Origin: Spirochaetia bacterium UBA6919
GTDB taxonomy: Bacteria > Spirochaetota > UBA6919
Length of the DNA stretch: 64,000 nt
Assembly (NCBI GenBank): GCA_002450905.1
Contig: DKAT01000022.1
Location: forward strand, 18,993 to 82,992
Reading direction: 5' to 3'
The notes below the pieces were generated by a model, which was not told the DNA's origin, made no database searches, and was given only the letters and a program-made list of their open reading frames with translations. Both the position numbers and the translations under genes were made by a program. Below are positions 45,111 to 53,340 of the stretch, in pieces (position 1 is the first letter of the stretch; each line of letters starts with the position of its first letter).

Positions 45111-47303
45111 ATGAGAAAAAACATTCTATTCATTTTTATATTTCTATTTGTCACAATGAGTTTGACACTGAATTATTGTGATGATAACGACATTGCGATG
45201 ATTGTCAAGAGAAATTACGAATACGTGAACGTGGAAACTATATCCCCAGCTCAGAGTGCAACAGGATTATACACAACGTCCTATCTATCCCTGCAGTTTT
45301 CTCAAGCCATCGATCAAACGACCTTTCCAAAATCCTTTTCCATTTCTTCTGATCTGGGAACCATTAGTAGTTCTAATTATAACACATCCTGGTCTGGTGA
45401 CAGCAAGTCAGTGATCCTAAGTCCTGTGGATAAAAATAACCCATCTCTGTTAATAAATAAGATATATACCATCAACCTCAACACCAATTTAAGGAGTACA
45501 ACAGGGAACCCCCTCAACGGAAATTATTCCAGTTCCTTCGCTACAGGGAGTTTTGGTGGGGATGCTGTTGCTCCTACTTTATCCAGTCATTGTATCAATG
45601 CCAACTCCTCGTCTACCTGTACTGGTATCGGGGGATCGACATTTTATAATTTTAGTAGTATTGATTTTACCTTTAGTGAACCGATGATTCCCATTACGGT
45701 GAACTCCGCCATTAGTTTCACCCTGGGGGGAAATGCTGTGAGTCCTTCGAGTATCGTCTGGTCTAACTACAATGCCAAGGTAACCTATAATTTTACGGGA
45801 CTCCCCGATGGAACCATGGTTCTCAACCTCAACACCAACGCTCTCGATGGCAGTGGCAATGCCCTGGCTGGGGGATCGGTGATCACTAATGAAACATTTA
45901 CTATAGCCACCCCATCCTCCGGCAATACCGTAGCCACCCCCACTTTCAGCGTAGCCGGAGGAACATACAATGCTAATCAGAGTGTGACTCTTTCGACAAC
46001 AACTGGAGGAGCCAGCATCCGATATACCACCAATGGAACCACCCCTACCTGCAGTACGGGTACCGTGTATAGTAGTGCCATTAGTGTAACCAGCACCCAA
46101 ACCATCAATGCCATAGGTTGTTTATCAGGGTATGCGGATTCCACGGTTGCCACAGCTACTTACACCCTTCAGGTCGCAACACCCACATTCTCACCTGTTG
46201 GAGGTACCTATACATCAACTCAATCTGTGACCCTATCCACAACGACGGGTGGAGCCAATATCCGATACACCACCAACGGTACAACGCCGACCTGCAGTAG
46301 TACCCTGTATAGTACTCCTATCAGTGTTTCCACCAGTCAAACCATCAACGCTATTGGTTGTCTTGCTGGATATTCTGATTCGGCGGTTGGTTCTGCGGTG
46401 TATACAATGAATATCAGCGGAGCTTATATCACCCAGTGGGGTTCAGTTGGTGCAGGGACTGGGCAGTTTGCTTATCCCTTTGGTATAGCGGTGGACAGCA
46501 GTGGCAATATCTATGTAGCGGATAATAATAACAATCGCATCCAGAAGTTTTCGAGTTCAGGGGCTTATATCACCCAGTGGGGTTCACTTGGTGCAGGGAC
46601 TGGGCAGTTTAATTATCCCTTTGGTATAGCGATAGACACAAGTGGCAATATCTATGTTGCAGATAGAAATAACCATCGCATCCAGAAGTTTACGAGTTCA
46701 GGGGCTTATATCACCCAGTGGGGTTCACTTGGTACAGGGACTGGGCAGTTTAATTATCCCTATGGTGTAGCGGTGGACAGTAGTGACAATATCTATGTTA
46801 CGGATTATAATAACCATCGCATCCAGAAGTTTACGAGTTCAGGGGGTTATCTCACCCAGTGGGGTTCAGTTGGTACAGGGACTGGGCAGTTTACTAATCC
46901 CACTGGTGTAGCGGTGGACAGTAGTGGCAATATCTATGTTGCGGATTATGGTAACGATCGCATCCAGAAGTTTACGAGTTCAGGGGCTTATCTCATCCTG
47001 TGGGGGACATTTGGAAGCGGGAATGGGCAGTTTTATTGGCCCTTTGGTGTAGCGGTGGACAGTAGTGGCAATATCTATGTTGCGGATTATGGTAACCATC
47101 GCATCCAGAAGCTTAATTCGAGTGGGACTTTTGTGGGTTGGCTGGGTTGTGGATCTCTTACAGGTTGGCAAACAGGAGCTTGCTCCACCTTTGGGTCAGG
47201 GAATGGGCAGTTTTATTTTCCCGCTGGTGTAGCACTGGACAGTAGTGGCAATATTTATGTAGCGGATACATATAACCATCGCGTCCAGAAGTTTGCCCCG
47301 TGA
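45111..47303 (+). CDS. NHL-repeat lipoprotein with Ig-like and chitobiase-type domains
   Basis: Protein of 730 residues. AAGGAG at 45096-45101 and a lipobox (VTMSLTLNYC) fix the start at ATG 45111, not at the upstream in-frame ATG (45003), which lies in a repeat. Domains in order: two Big_5-like Ig domains (about 35-260), two chitobiase/HexC-like domains (about 265-435, with RYTTNGTTPTC twice), and about six NHL repeats (VAVDSSGNIYVADYGNHRIQKF). NHL arrays form beta-propellers. It would be an envelope or surface lipoprotein; its base composition is richer in G+C than its neighbours, suggesting transfer or recent expansion. Confidence 0.88.
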   Translation: MRKNILFIFIFLFVTMSLTLNYCDDNDIAMIVKRNYEYVNVETISPAQSATGLYTTSYLSLQFSQAIDQTTFPKSFSISSDLGTISSSNYNTSWSGDSKSVILSPVDKNNPSLLINKIYTINLNTNLRSTTGNPLNGNYSSSFATGSFGGDAVAPTLSSHCINANSSSTCTGIGGSTFYNFSSIDFTFSEPMIPITVNSAISFTLGGNAVSPSSIVWSNYNAKVTYNFTGLPDGTMVLNLNTNALDGSGNALAGGSVITNETFTIATPSSGNTVATPTFSVAGGTYNANQSVTLSTTTGGASIRYTTNGTTPTCSTGTVYSSAISVTSTQTINAIGCLSGYADSTVATATYTLQVATPTFSPVGGTYTSTQSVTLSTTTGGANIRYTTNGTTPTCSSTLYSTPISVSTSQTINAIGCLAGYSDSAVGSAVYTMNISGAYITQWGSVGAGTGQFAYPFGIAVDSSGNIYVADNNNNRIQKFSSSGAYITQWGSLGAGTGQFNYPFGIAIDTSGNIYVADRNNHRIQKFTSSGAYITQWGSLGTGTGQFNYPYGVAVDSSDNIYVTDYNNHRIQKFTSSGGYLTQWGSVGTGTGQFTNPTGVAVDSSGNIYVADYGNDRIQKFTSSGAYLILWGTFGSGNGQFYWPFGVAVDSSGNIYVADYGNHRIQKLNSSGTFVGWLGCGSLTGWQTGACSTFGSGNGQFYFPAGVALDSSGNIYVADTYNHRVQKFAP
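46422..47127 (+). repeat. Exact 141-bp tandem repeats encoding NHL units
   Basis: The motif GCTTATATCACCCAGTGGGG (or close variants) recurs at 46422, 46563, 46704, 46845 and 46986, each exactly 141 bases apart, so each unit is 47 codons. The high nucleotide identity between units points to recent duplication. Confidence 0.9.
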
Positions 47304-47386
47304 GAGGTTTTGGGGGGTTTGGTACCGCTTGATTCCCCTGCTCCCAATCCTCCGTGGTCTCCGCAGGAATAGGATATAGAGAGCAG

Positions 47387-47406
47387 GCGAGGATATATAT
47401 CCTCGC
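47387..47406. repeat. 20-bp perfect palindrome
   Basis: GCGAGGATAT at 47387-47396 is followed directly by its exact complement ATATCCTCGC at 47397-47406, with no loop base. It is followed by TTACGGTGGTTGG; a decayed copy of the whole module is at 11455-11484. Confidence 0.8.
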
Positions 47407-47550
47407 TTACGGTGGTTGGTTCGGCTTCGCTCACCAACCGGTATACTCGGTCACTGAGCGGAGTCGAAGTGCCGAGTAGAGATACCCGTTCCCTGAGCAC
47501 TTCGACTAACGCTCAGCACAAGCTCCACCGAAGGGCACGGAACAGTGCCC

Positions 47551-47579
47551 GTAGGGGCAGGTTTCAAACCTGCCCCTAC
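47551..47579. repeat. 29-base perfect palindrome, 14-base arms
   Basis: GTAGGGGCAGGTTT at 47551-47564 pairs with AAACCTGCCCCTAC at 47566-47579 around a single C. Variant of the palindrome at 11514. Confidence 0.85.
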
Positions 47580-47651
47580 ACAAAGGTATGAAGAATGGTG
47601 TAAATGGGGCGAATACATATGTATCACCCCTACAGAGGGTAAGATATATGT

Positions 47652-47744
47652 GGGGTTGACCTGTGTGTCAACCCAAATCAGGTCAGGGCAAAACAGGGCA
47701 AACACACAGGTTTGCCCCTACGATACGGTTAATAGCCATATACA
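47652..47744. repeat. Composite TGTGTGTCAAC repeat (copy 4)
   Basis: GGGGTTGACCTGTGTGTCAA, AAATCAGGTCAGGG, a GGGCAAAC...GTTTGCCC hairpin with CCTAC, then ATACGGTTAATAGCCATAT. Best-conserved copy of the composite repeat. Confidence 0.78.
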
Positions 47745-47815
47745 AATGTCCTTTGTGAGAGAGGTTTTTGGGGTCGTTTCGACTCCGCTCACCAACCGGA
47801 GGGGGGGTTCATCTG

Positions 47816-47854
47816 TTGACTTTCGGTTAAGAAATGTATATACTTTGAATATAC
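47816..47854 (+). promoter_or_regulatory. Sigma-70 promoter with overlapping dyad upstream of mazE
   Basis: TTGACT at 47816-47821 and TATACT at 47839-47844 with the ideal 17-base spacing. GTATAT (47836-47841) and ATATAC (47849-47854) form a dyad over the -10, a likely operator for MazE autorepression, as known for mazEF operons. Confidence 0.65.
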
Positions 47855-47870
47855 TAAAATGGGAATGATT

Positions 47871-48143
47871 ATGATCGGTAAAATACAGAAATGGGGTAAT
47901 AGTCAGGGGTTGAGAATTAGTAAAGAGATTCTTGAACAGTCTAAGTTAATGGTAGGGGATCCTGTAGAAGTTATTGTTGAAAACGGCGTTGTATTAATTC
48001 GACGGTTCAATGAGAAAAAAAAATATAATCTTGAAAAAATGGTATCTGAAATATCTCAAGATTACACCGTTAGTGAAACAGATTGGGGAAACCCCACAGG
48101 AAAGGAAGTCTGGTTTCTTTGTCCAAAACAATTGATGAGATAA
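47871..48143 (+). CDS. mazE: MazE/AbrB-like antitoxin, with read-through C-terminus
   Basis: AbrB-fold antitoxin of 90 residues. MIGKIQKWGNSQGLRISKEI and GDPVEVIVENGVVLIRR are the MazE DNA-binding swapped-hairpin pattern. The usual protein ends at the conserved DWGNPTGKEVW; here nine extra residues (FLCPKQLMR) follow, because the normal stop is absent. Start alternatives are at 47859 and 47865; 47871 has GGGA at the right distance. No mazF follows; a hicA-like remnant does. The antitoxin itself is intact. Confidence 0.75.
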   Translation: MIGKIQKWGNSQGLRISKEILEQSKLMVGDPVEVIVENGVVLIRRFNEKKKYNLEKMVSEISQDYTVSETDWGNPTGKEVWFLCPKQLMR

Positions 48144-48250
48144 CCCATAAAACAGTTGTACCTCTTCATAAAGAATTAGCTAAAAGGACATTGATGGATA
48201 TACTGAATCAAACAAGGTTGACAAAAGATGACTTGATTGAATTATTATAG
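48122..48250 (+). pseudogene. C-terminal remnant of a HicA-type toxin
   Basis: In the +2 frame relative to mazE, the bases encode SKTIDEITHKTVVPLHKELA and then KRTLMDILNQTRLTKDDLIE, ending LL-stop at 48250. HTVVPxHK followed by TLxxILxQ and a final ELL is the C-terminal pattern of HicA mRNA interferases. The N-terminal half is missing. It begins within 20 bases of where mazE would normally stop, so a deletion seems to have joined two toxin-antitoxin loci. Confidence 0.5.
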
Positions 48251-48571
48251 TTGGTAATGCTTTCTGTCCTCTGACAGCGTCGTCATTCTGATGAAGACAA
48301 GAATCTAAATAAGGAGTATGGATGCTAACCTGCGTCAATATGACGATGGTAGGTGATTCGACTTCGCCCACCAACCGGAGATGCCGTTCCCGTGTACATG
48401 ATATAAATATATCTAGGGGCTGACCTATGTGTCAACCCAAAATTGGTGCCGCAATACGTCGATAGATAGAGCAAATACATCGATTTACCCTCCATTACAA
48501 TGCAATAAATAATATTATCTTGTGGATATTTGTATTATCTTTAATATAAGAATATTTTCTGGAGAAAATGG
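48251..48571. other. Non-coding repeat-containing gap
   Basis: About 320 bases. A GTCATTCTGATGAAGAC element (48283), a decayed ATGCTAACC...ATATGACG hairpin, a CCACCAACCGGAG segment (48367) and composite repeat copy 5 (48416-48493) fill it. A possible promoter TTGTGG-16-TAATAT (48519 to 48546) precedes the next gene. Confidence 0.6.
48416..48493. repeat. Composite TGTGTCAACCC repeat (copy 5, decayed)
   Basis: GGGGCTGACCTATGTGTCAA, then after about 30 bases AGAGCAAATACATCGATTTA and CCCTCC. Several substitutions relative to copy 4. Confidence 0.6.
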
Positions 48572-48937
48572 ATGAGCCAAGCCATAGATATTTTAAATCA
48601 ATTGGAAAGTGTTTTTGATGACAAACAAGCCAAGGTATTAGCCAATGTATTGCTAGAACGGGAAGAGACCTCCTTAAAAGACCTCGTCACGAAAGAATAC
48701 TTAAGTGGGGAATTAAATGATATAAAATCCGTGTATTATAAAGAAATGAATGAGCTTAAAGATGATCTACGTAAAGAAATGGGTAATCTTAAGGATGATG
48801 TCAACAAACGATTTGATACCATGAATGAACGGATTTTAGATTTGAATAAAACAATAATCCGTCAAACCTGGTGGTATTTGGGAGGTATTGCCTTCCTTGT
48901 TTCCGTACTCACCCTTGTTCTGAGAATCATTAAATAA
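48572..48937 (+). CDS. Coiled-coil membrane-anchored protein (DUF1640-like)
   Basis: Protein of 121 residues. A long central coiled coil (SGELNDIKSVYYKEMNELKD through NERILDLNKTI) is followed by one C-terminal membrane helix (WWYLGGIAFLVSVLTLVLRI) and a short basic tail. The arrangement matches DUF1640/CCDC90-like proteins in bacteria. GGAG stands seven bases before the ATG. Function unknown. Confidence 0.72.
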   Translation: MSQAIDILNQLESVFDDKQAKVLANVLLEREETSLKDLVTKEYLSGELNDIKSVYYKEMNELKDDLRKEMGNLKDDVNKRFDTMNERILDLNKTIIRQTWWYLGGIAFLVSVLTLVLRIIK

Positions 48938-49132
48938 CTATACAGAGGTGGTCACAGGACATCCCATACAGTTGCAAGCCGTATATAAATATTCTGTGTG
49001 AGAGGAGATTTTGAGGGATATCCCGATGAAGTTCAGTATAAAAAAATGATTCTCCTATGAATAAATGGTAGACTGGGAGGGGAACATGTGTTATTTTATT
49101 TATATAATATATTTTAATCAGCCGGAGGAGTG

Positions 49133-49392
49133 ATGTTGACACAGTACATCCGCCAATAGATGTCCAAAGCAGTTTATGATAGGACGATGGAACGTATGCC
49201 GGTAAGATACCTGAATGCCCAGGTACCATTTCCTTTGGAACAACTTTATTCGAGTGTCAAATTGAGCTTCAAAGAGCACTTGAAGATTGGTTAATTGTTG
49301 GGTTTAGACATGGTGACACGATTCCGGTGATTGATGGGATCAATGTTAAACCCCAAGGAAAATTCCGTTGTCTAAGTGGATTCCCTGGGTGA
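49133..49392 (+). pseudogene. HicB-type antitoxin pseudogene
   Basis: GGAGGAG (49124-49130) precedes an ATG giving MLTQYIRQ, then a TAG stop at 49157, then MSKAVYD. After a frameshift at about 49180 the frame continues DDGTYAGKIPECPGTISFGT, then LEDWLIVGFRHGDTIPVIDG to a TGA at 49390. DGxYxGxIPECPG and EDWLxxGxRxGDxIPVIDG are the signature of one HicB antitoxin group, whose N-terminus is MLxxYIxxAMxxAxYE. So this is one gene with a stop and a frameshift. Confidence 0.75.
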
Positions 49393-49628
49393 TATTTAAT
49401 TTCTATCGTAAAAGGTGTCGGGTGGTGTGGGTTGAAATGATGATACCTTTCGAAAAATTAAAATGATTTTCAATCGATTCTCCTGTGATTTTCCTGTCGT
49501 TCTCCTGTCTTTTGGGATATGAAAATCATTATACTTATTGTGGGTTATTTAAGTTTGTTGATCTTGATTTGACATGATTTTAATTTGTAACCTATATTGA
49601 TAATTACCAAAAGTTGATATCATTTTTA

Positions 49629-49698
49629 ACATGGTTCGAGAGCCTCACCATGACAATATGGTTTTGAATGACTTTAATTTTAAAAGGATTTTAGTATT
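49629..49698. repeat. CATGGTTCGAGAGCCTCACCATG repeat, copy A
   Basis: CATGGT and ACCATG arms flank CGAGAGCCTC; ACAATATGG and ACTTTAATTT...TTTTAGTAT follow. Nearly the same 70 bases recur at 49986-50055, 357 bases downstream. Confidence 0.7.
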
Positions 49699-49985
49699 TT
49701 TTTTGTAATACCCATATTAATTTGAAATTGTCATTGGCTGGTTCGGCACTCCGTTCGTATACCATAAGAAATGGACTCCCGATATACCAATTCTTTCCTG
49801 TGATCATTAGCTTAAACCATTTGAAACGTCCCACAATCTATGAATCATTTCAAAACTCTAATAAAATTGATTCGAAAGGCATGATTTTAATTATTTTTAT
49901 AAACTCCGGGTAATCTTGGGTATTTATAATATGGTTCTTTATTCGATTATATACTGATAAAATTTTTAATATGAAACTCTTTGTG

Positions 49986-50055
49986 GCACGGTTCGAGAGC
50001 CTCACTATGACAATATCGGTACTTTAATTTCCTTTTTAAAAGAGTCTTAGTATAG
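49986..50055. repeat. CACGGTTCGAGAGCCTCACTATG repeat, copy B
   Basis: Second copy of the 49629 repeat, with two arm substitutions, then ACAATATCGGTACTTTAATT and GAGTCTTAGTATAG. It ends 40 bases before the ABC transporter gene. Confidence 0.7.
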
Positions 50056-50095
50056 AATATATTTTTAAAATAAATATTGTGGGTTGAGTAATTCA

Positions 50096-50770
50096 ATGGG
50101 AAAAATGGTTTGTGTAAAAGATATTTATAAGAATTATACCAGAGGTCATCAGAGCATTGAGATTTTAAAGGGCTGTAGTCTTGAGGTTGAGCAGGGAGAA
50201 TTTCTTGTAATTATGGGTCCCAGTGGTTCTGGCAAGAGTACACTTCTTAATATTATAGGTGGAATTGATTACACTGATTCTGGTGTTATTGAAATCAATA
50301 ATAGAAATATATCCAAGATGAATGATAAGTCTTTAACTCTCTTTCGCAGAGATAATATTGGTATTGTATTTCAGTTTTTCAACCTGATGCCAACTATGAC
50401 AGCTATTGAGAATATTGCGCTGCCATTGCTACTCAAAGGAATCAAATATTCTGAGGCGATTTGTGAGGCTGAGAAATATCTTGAGAAGATTCATTTAACC
50501 AATAAGAGAGATAACAAACCAGAGGAGCTTTCTGGGGGGGAGATGCAGAGAATTGCCATTGTCCGGGCTATGATTAATAATCCAGCGGTTATTTTAGCGG
50601 ATGAACCCACCGGGAATCTGGATTCTGAGAATGCAAGGCATATATTAACATTACTCAAAGGGCTCTCAAAGGAGATGAATCAGACTATCTTATTTGTTAC
50701 CCATAATGATGAAATGAGCAATCATGGAGATCGTCTTATTCACCTACGAGATGGGGCATTGTATTCATGA
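50096..50770 (+). CDS. MacB/LolD-like ABC transporter ATPase
   Basis: ABC ATPase of 224 residues. Walker A GPSGSGKST (about 41-49), Q-loop in VFQFFNLMP, signature LSGGEMQR, Walker B ILADEPTGNLD, switch His in FVTHNDE. Members pair with FtsX-like permeases in lipoprotein release, macrolide or peptide export. It overlaps the permease gene by 4 nt. The TTG at 50084 is a longer alternative start; neither has a strong ribosome-binding site. Confidence 0.92.
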   Translation: MGKMVCVKDIYKNYTRGHQSIEILKGCSLEVEQGEFLVIMGPSGSGKSTLLNIIGGIDYTDSGVIEINNRNISKMNDKSLTLFRRDNIGIVFQFFNLMPTMTAIENIALPLLLKGIKYSEAICEAEKYLEKIHLTNKRDNKPEELSGGEMQRIAIVRAMINNPAVILADEPTGNLDSENARHILTLLKGLSKEMNQTILFVTHNDEMSNHGDRLIHLRDGALYS

Positions 50771-53334
50771 AAGATTTATTATCCCTTATGAATTTGATCA
50801 GGGTATTTATTATTCCCTATTTCAGAAAACATCTCTTAAGAATCATTTTATCCATACTGGGTGTCAGTCTTGGTGTTGCGGTTTATGTAGCAATCCAATC
50901 AGCGAATACAAGTGCAAGACGTGCTATGGGTAATTTTGTTACATCCTTGTCATCTGGTTCTGACTTGACTATCCGATATGGTAGAAATGGTTTTGATGAG
51001 GCACATTATCCTGTCATAGTGAATACCAAGGGAGTGAAGAATGCAATTCCTTTTGTATCTGCAAGGACAAGGGTTATTTTTCACAAAAAATATTTTCCAG
51101 TAATGATTCTTGGGGTCAATGGTGCCCGTGGGGGCTATTTACCAGAAGACAGCAAGGATAGAATAGATCTCGAACGATTTTTCAGTTTGCCTAATCAGGC
51201 AATTGTTACGGAAGGATTTCTAAATTATCATGGTTTAAAAAAGGACTCCAGGATTAAGATTGCTACAGAACGAGGTGAAATAGATTTTGAGATAGCAGCC
51301 GTTATAAAAAAGTCTCAAACTACCTATGGACAGAACAAAGATATTATCTTTCTTGATATATTTTCTGCTCAGTATTACTTTAAAAAAGAAGGGAGACTGG
51401 ATAAGATTGATATACAAATAAAAAAAGGGGTTTCAATCGAAGAAGTTATCCAGTCACTGAGGAATAATCTCAAAGAAGATCTATTAATTCAAACACCCAG
51501 AGAGAGGCTTGGAGGATCCGGTCAACTCTATCGCTCATTCCAACTAAACCTGACTGTAGTCAGTCTTATTTCTCTTATTGTTGGCATGTTTCTAATTTTC
51601 AATACAATTAACACTTCCATCCTGCATCAACGAAAAGAGATTGGTATATTGAGGTCTTTGGGGGTGACTAAAAAAAACATATTGATCCTATTTATATTTG
51701 AAGGATTGATTATTGGAATTATTGGTTCTATTCTTGGAATATTACTTGGATGGCTCCTGAGTTACTTATCTGTTGATATATTTACACAAAAGATAAGCCA
51801 GGAATATATACTGAAGGATGTTCGGGAAATTGAATTTAATTTATTCCATATTATCTCAGGACTTCTCCTTGGAATTGGAACGACTTTTGTATCTTCTGTA
51901 ATACCTTCTGTGAGTGCTGTAAAAATATCCCCTGTAGAAACAATTCGTTCTGTGAGCTATGAAAATCAAAAACAAATTCATGTTAAACCTTATTCTATCA
52001 TTGGAATATTGCTACTTATCATGGCATTTATCTTATCTATACAAAAACCAATTTTTAATTTACCCATATTTGCCTTTCTGTCTGGAGTCTTCATAACCCT
52101 TGGTCTATCCTTTCTTGCACCTAAAATAATATTAATTACAACAGATACTTTAAAACCTTTTCTCATCAAATTATTTCGGATTGAAATGTCCATAGCCAAT
52201 CTAAACATCTCCCGATCCCTGGGAAGAAACTCCATTACATCCAGTACCCTGATGATATCAATATCTTTGATCATCAGTATATTCACATTGATTGCCAGCT
52301 ATGAGTATTCCATTAATAACTGGATGGACCAGGTCAATAATGCAGACTATTCCATACTATCTGGTTCTTCATATCGGGAAGGGGACATATTTCCTATGGA
52401 TGAACGACGTATAGATAAGATCAGAAGATTACCAGATATCCGTGATATTGATGAATATCGTTTCTATACGACCTCTTATAAAGGGTTGTTATTGGATATC
52501 CACTCCTTTAAAATGGAAGTGGCCAGTAAATATGTTCATTATACTTTTCTGGAAGGGAATCAATCAAACGCCTTTAAAATAATGACCTACCAAGAAGGCG
52601 TTTTAATATCCGATAGCATTTCAAATCGTTTTAATCTCCATTTGGGAGATAAAATATCACTCCATACCAAGAGTGGAACTAAAGATTTTATCATCGCTGG
52701 AGTCGTGTATAACTATCTATCCAATAACGGCGTGATATCCATGCCACGAAACACCTTCAGGCAATACTGGAAAGATCATTTGGTCGATATTTTTAAAATA
52801 TATTTAATGAAAGGTACAGATTTCGATTCCTTCACCCGAACAATATATTCTAAATTGGATAATCCAGATACCCTTATATACACATCTCTTAATAAGTTTA
52901 AGAAGGAGATAAGTTCAGCTATCAAAGAAACTTTCTATATATTCCATGCTCTGGAGATGATTACCATTGTGATTGCCTTCATGGGTCTAGTCAATGTATT
53001 GCTCTCATCCATCCTGGAGCGAAGAAGAGAAATGGGAATCTATCGTTCCATCGGGGCAACAAAACTACAGATTAGCAAAATGGTTTTATCTGAAGCAGGA
53101 ATCATTGGGTTTATTAGCTCTATCCTTGGGGTTATAGGAGGAATTATCTTATCGCTGATAACCGTACTTGTTATTAATAAGCAAACTCTGGGCTGGTATC
53201 TAGAATATCATTTCCCAGTCTACTTAATCGCAATCATACCAATATTAATTATAATATTATCTGTGATATCTGGCATCTATCCTGCGAAGAAAGCACAGGA
53301 AACAGTCATTCGGGAAGCATTAGAATATGAATAG
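50767..53334 (+). CDS. FtsX/MacB-like permease with two FtsX domains
   Basis: Membrane protein of 855 residues. One N-terminal helix, a periplasmic MacB-type domain, then an FtsX block (about 258-430, LTVVSLISLIVGMFLIFNTI and TSILHQRKEIGILRSLGVTK). A second helix and periplasmic domain are followed by a second FtsX block (about 715-855, LERRREMGIYRSIGATKLQI). The duplicated layout is that of long permeases that act alone with one ATPase. It would export or release a lipophilic or lipoprotein substrate. Confidence 0.9.
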   Translation: MKDLLSLMNLIRVFIIPYFRKHLLRIILSILGVSLGVAVYVAIQSANTSARRAMGNFVTSLSSGSDLTIRYGRNGFDEAHYPVIVNTKGVKNAIPFVSARTRVIFHKKYFPVMILGVNGARGGYLPEDSKDRIDLERFFSLPNQAIVTEGFLNYHGLKKDSRIKIATERGEIDFEIAAVIKKSQTTYGQNKDIIFLDIFSAQYYFKKEGRLDKIDIQIKKGVSIEEVIQSLRNNLKEDLLIQTPRERLGGSGQLYRSFQLNLTVVSLISLIVGMFLIFNTINTSILHQRKEIGILRSLGVTKKNILILFIFEGLIIGIIGSILGILLGWLLSYLSVDIFTQKISQEYILKDVREIEFNLFHIISGLLLGIGTTFVSSVIPSVSAVKISPVETIRSVSYENQKQIHVKPYSIIGILLLIMAFILSIQKPIFNLPIFAFLSGVFITLGLSFLAPKIILITTDTLKPFLIKLFRIEMSIANLNISRSLGRNSITSSTLMISISLIISIFTLIASYEYSINNWMDQVNNADYSILSGSSYREGDIFPMDERRIDKIRRLPDIRDIDEYRFYTTSYKGLLLDIHSFKMEVASKYVHYTFLEGNQSNAFKIMTYQEGVLISDSISNRFNLHLGDKISLHTKSGTKDFIIAGVVYNYLSNNGVISMPRNTFRQYWKDHLVDIFKIYLMKGTDFDSFTRTIYSKLDNPDTLIYTSLNKFKKEISSAIKETFYIFHALEMITIVIAFMGLVNVLLSSILERRREMGIYRSIGATKLQISKMVLSEAGIIGFISSILGVIGGIILSLITVLVINKQTLGWYLEYHFPVYLIAIIPILIIILSVISGIYPAKKAQETVIREALEYE

Positions 53335-53340
53335 GTCAAC

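Larger units (their letters stand above)
47304..47858. other. Non-coding repeat field
   Basis: About 550 bases between the NHL lipoprotein and mazE without a convincing gene. It contains the perfect palindromes at 47387 and 47551, a GGGCAC...GTGCCC hairpin near 47533, composite repeat copy 4 at 47652 and three copies of a CTCACCAACCGG segment (47432, 47788, and 48367 beyond). Confidence 0.7.
48938..50095. other. Long non-coding stretch with a broken gene and repeats
   Basis: About 1.16 kb. It holds the hicB-type remnant at 49133-49392 and the pair of 70-base repeats at 49629 and 49986. Between, at 49470-49520, CTCCTGTGATTTTCCTGTCG is a CCTGT-rich stretch. No other coding sequence is convincing. 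Confidence 0.6.

Noticed and set aside
45579..46100. A 173-codon minus-strand frame
   Set aside because: Antisense shadow of the G+C-richer Ig/chitobiase region of the NHL lipoprotein.
46422..47127. CRISPR-like regular spacing
   Set aside because: The whole 141-bp unit repeats without unique spacers and is coding; it is an NHL repeat array. No CRISPR array was seen elsewhere.
49722..49913. A 63-codon frame between the paired repeats
   Set aside because: No ribosome-binding site, overlaps a repeat zone and has no coding pattern.
49987..50010. GGTTCGAGAGCCTC as a tRNA T-arm
   Set aside because: There is no acceptor, D-arm or anticodon arm in the flanks; it is part of the 70-base repeat.
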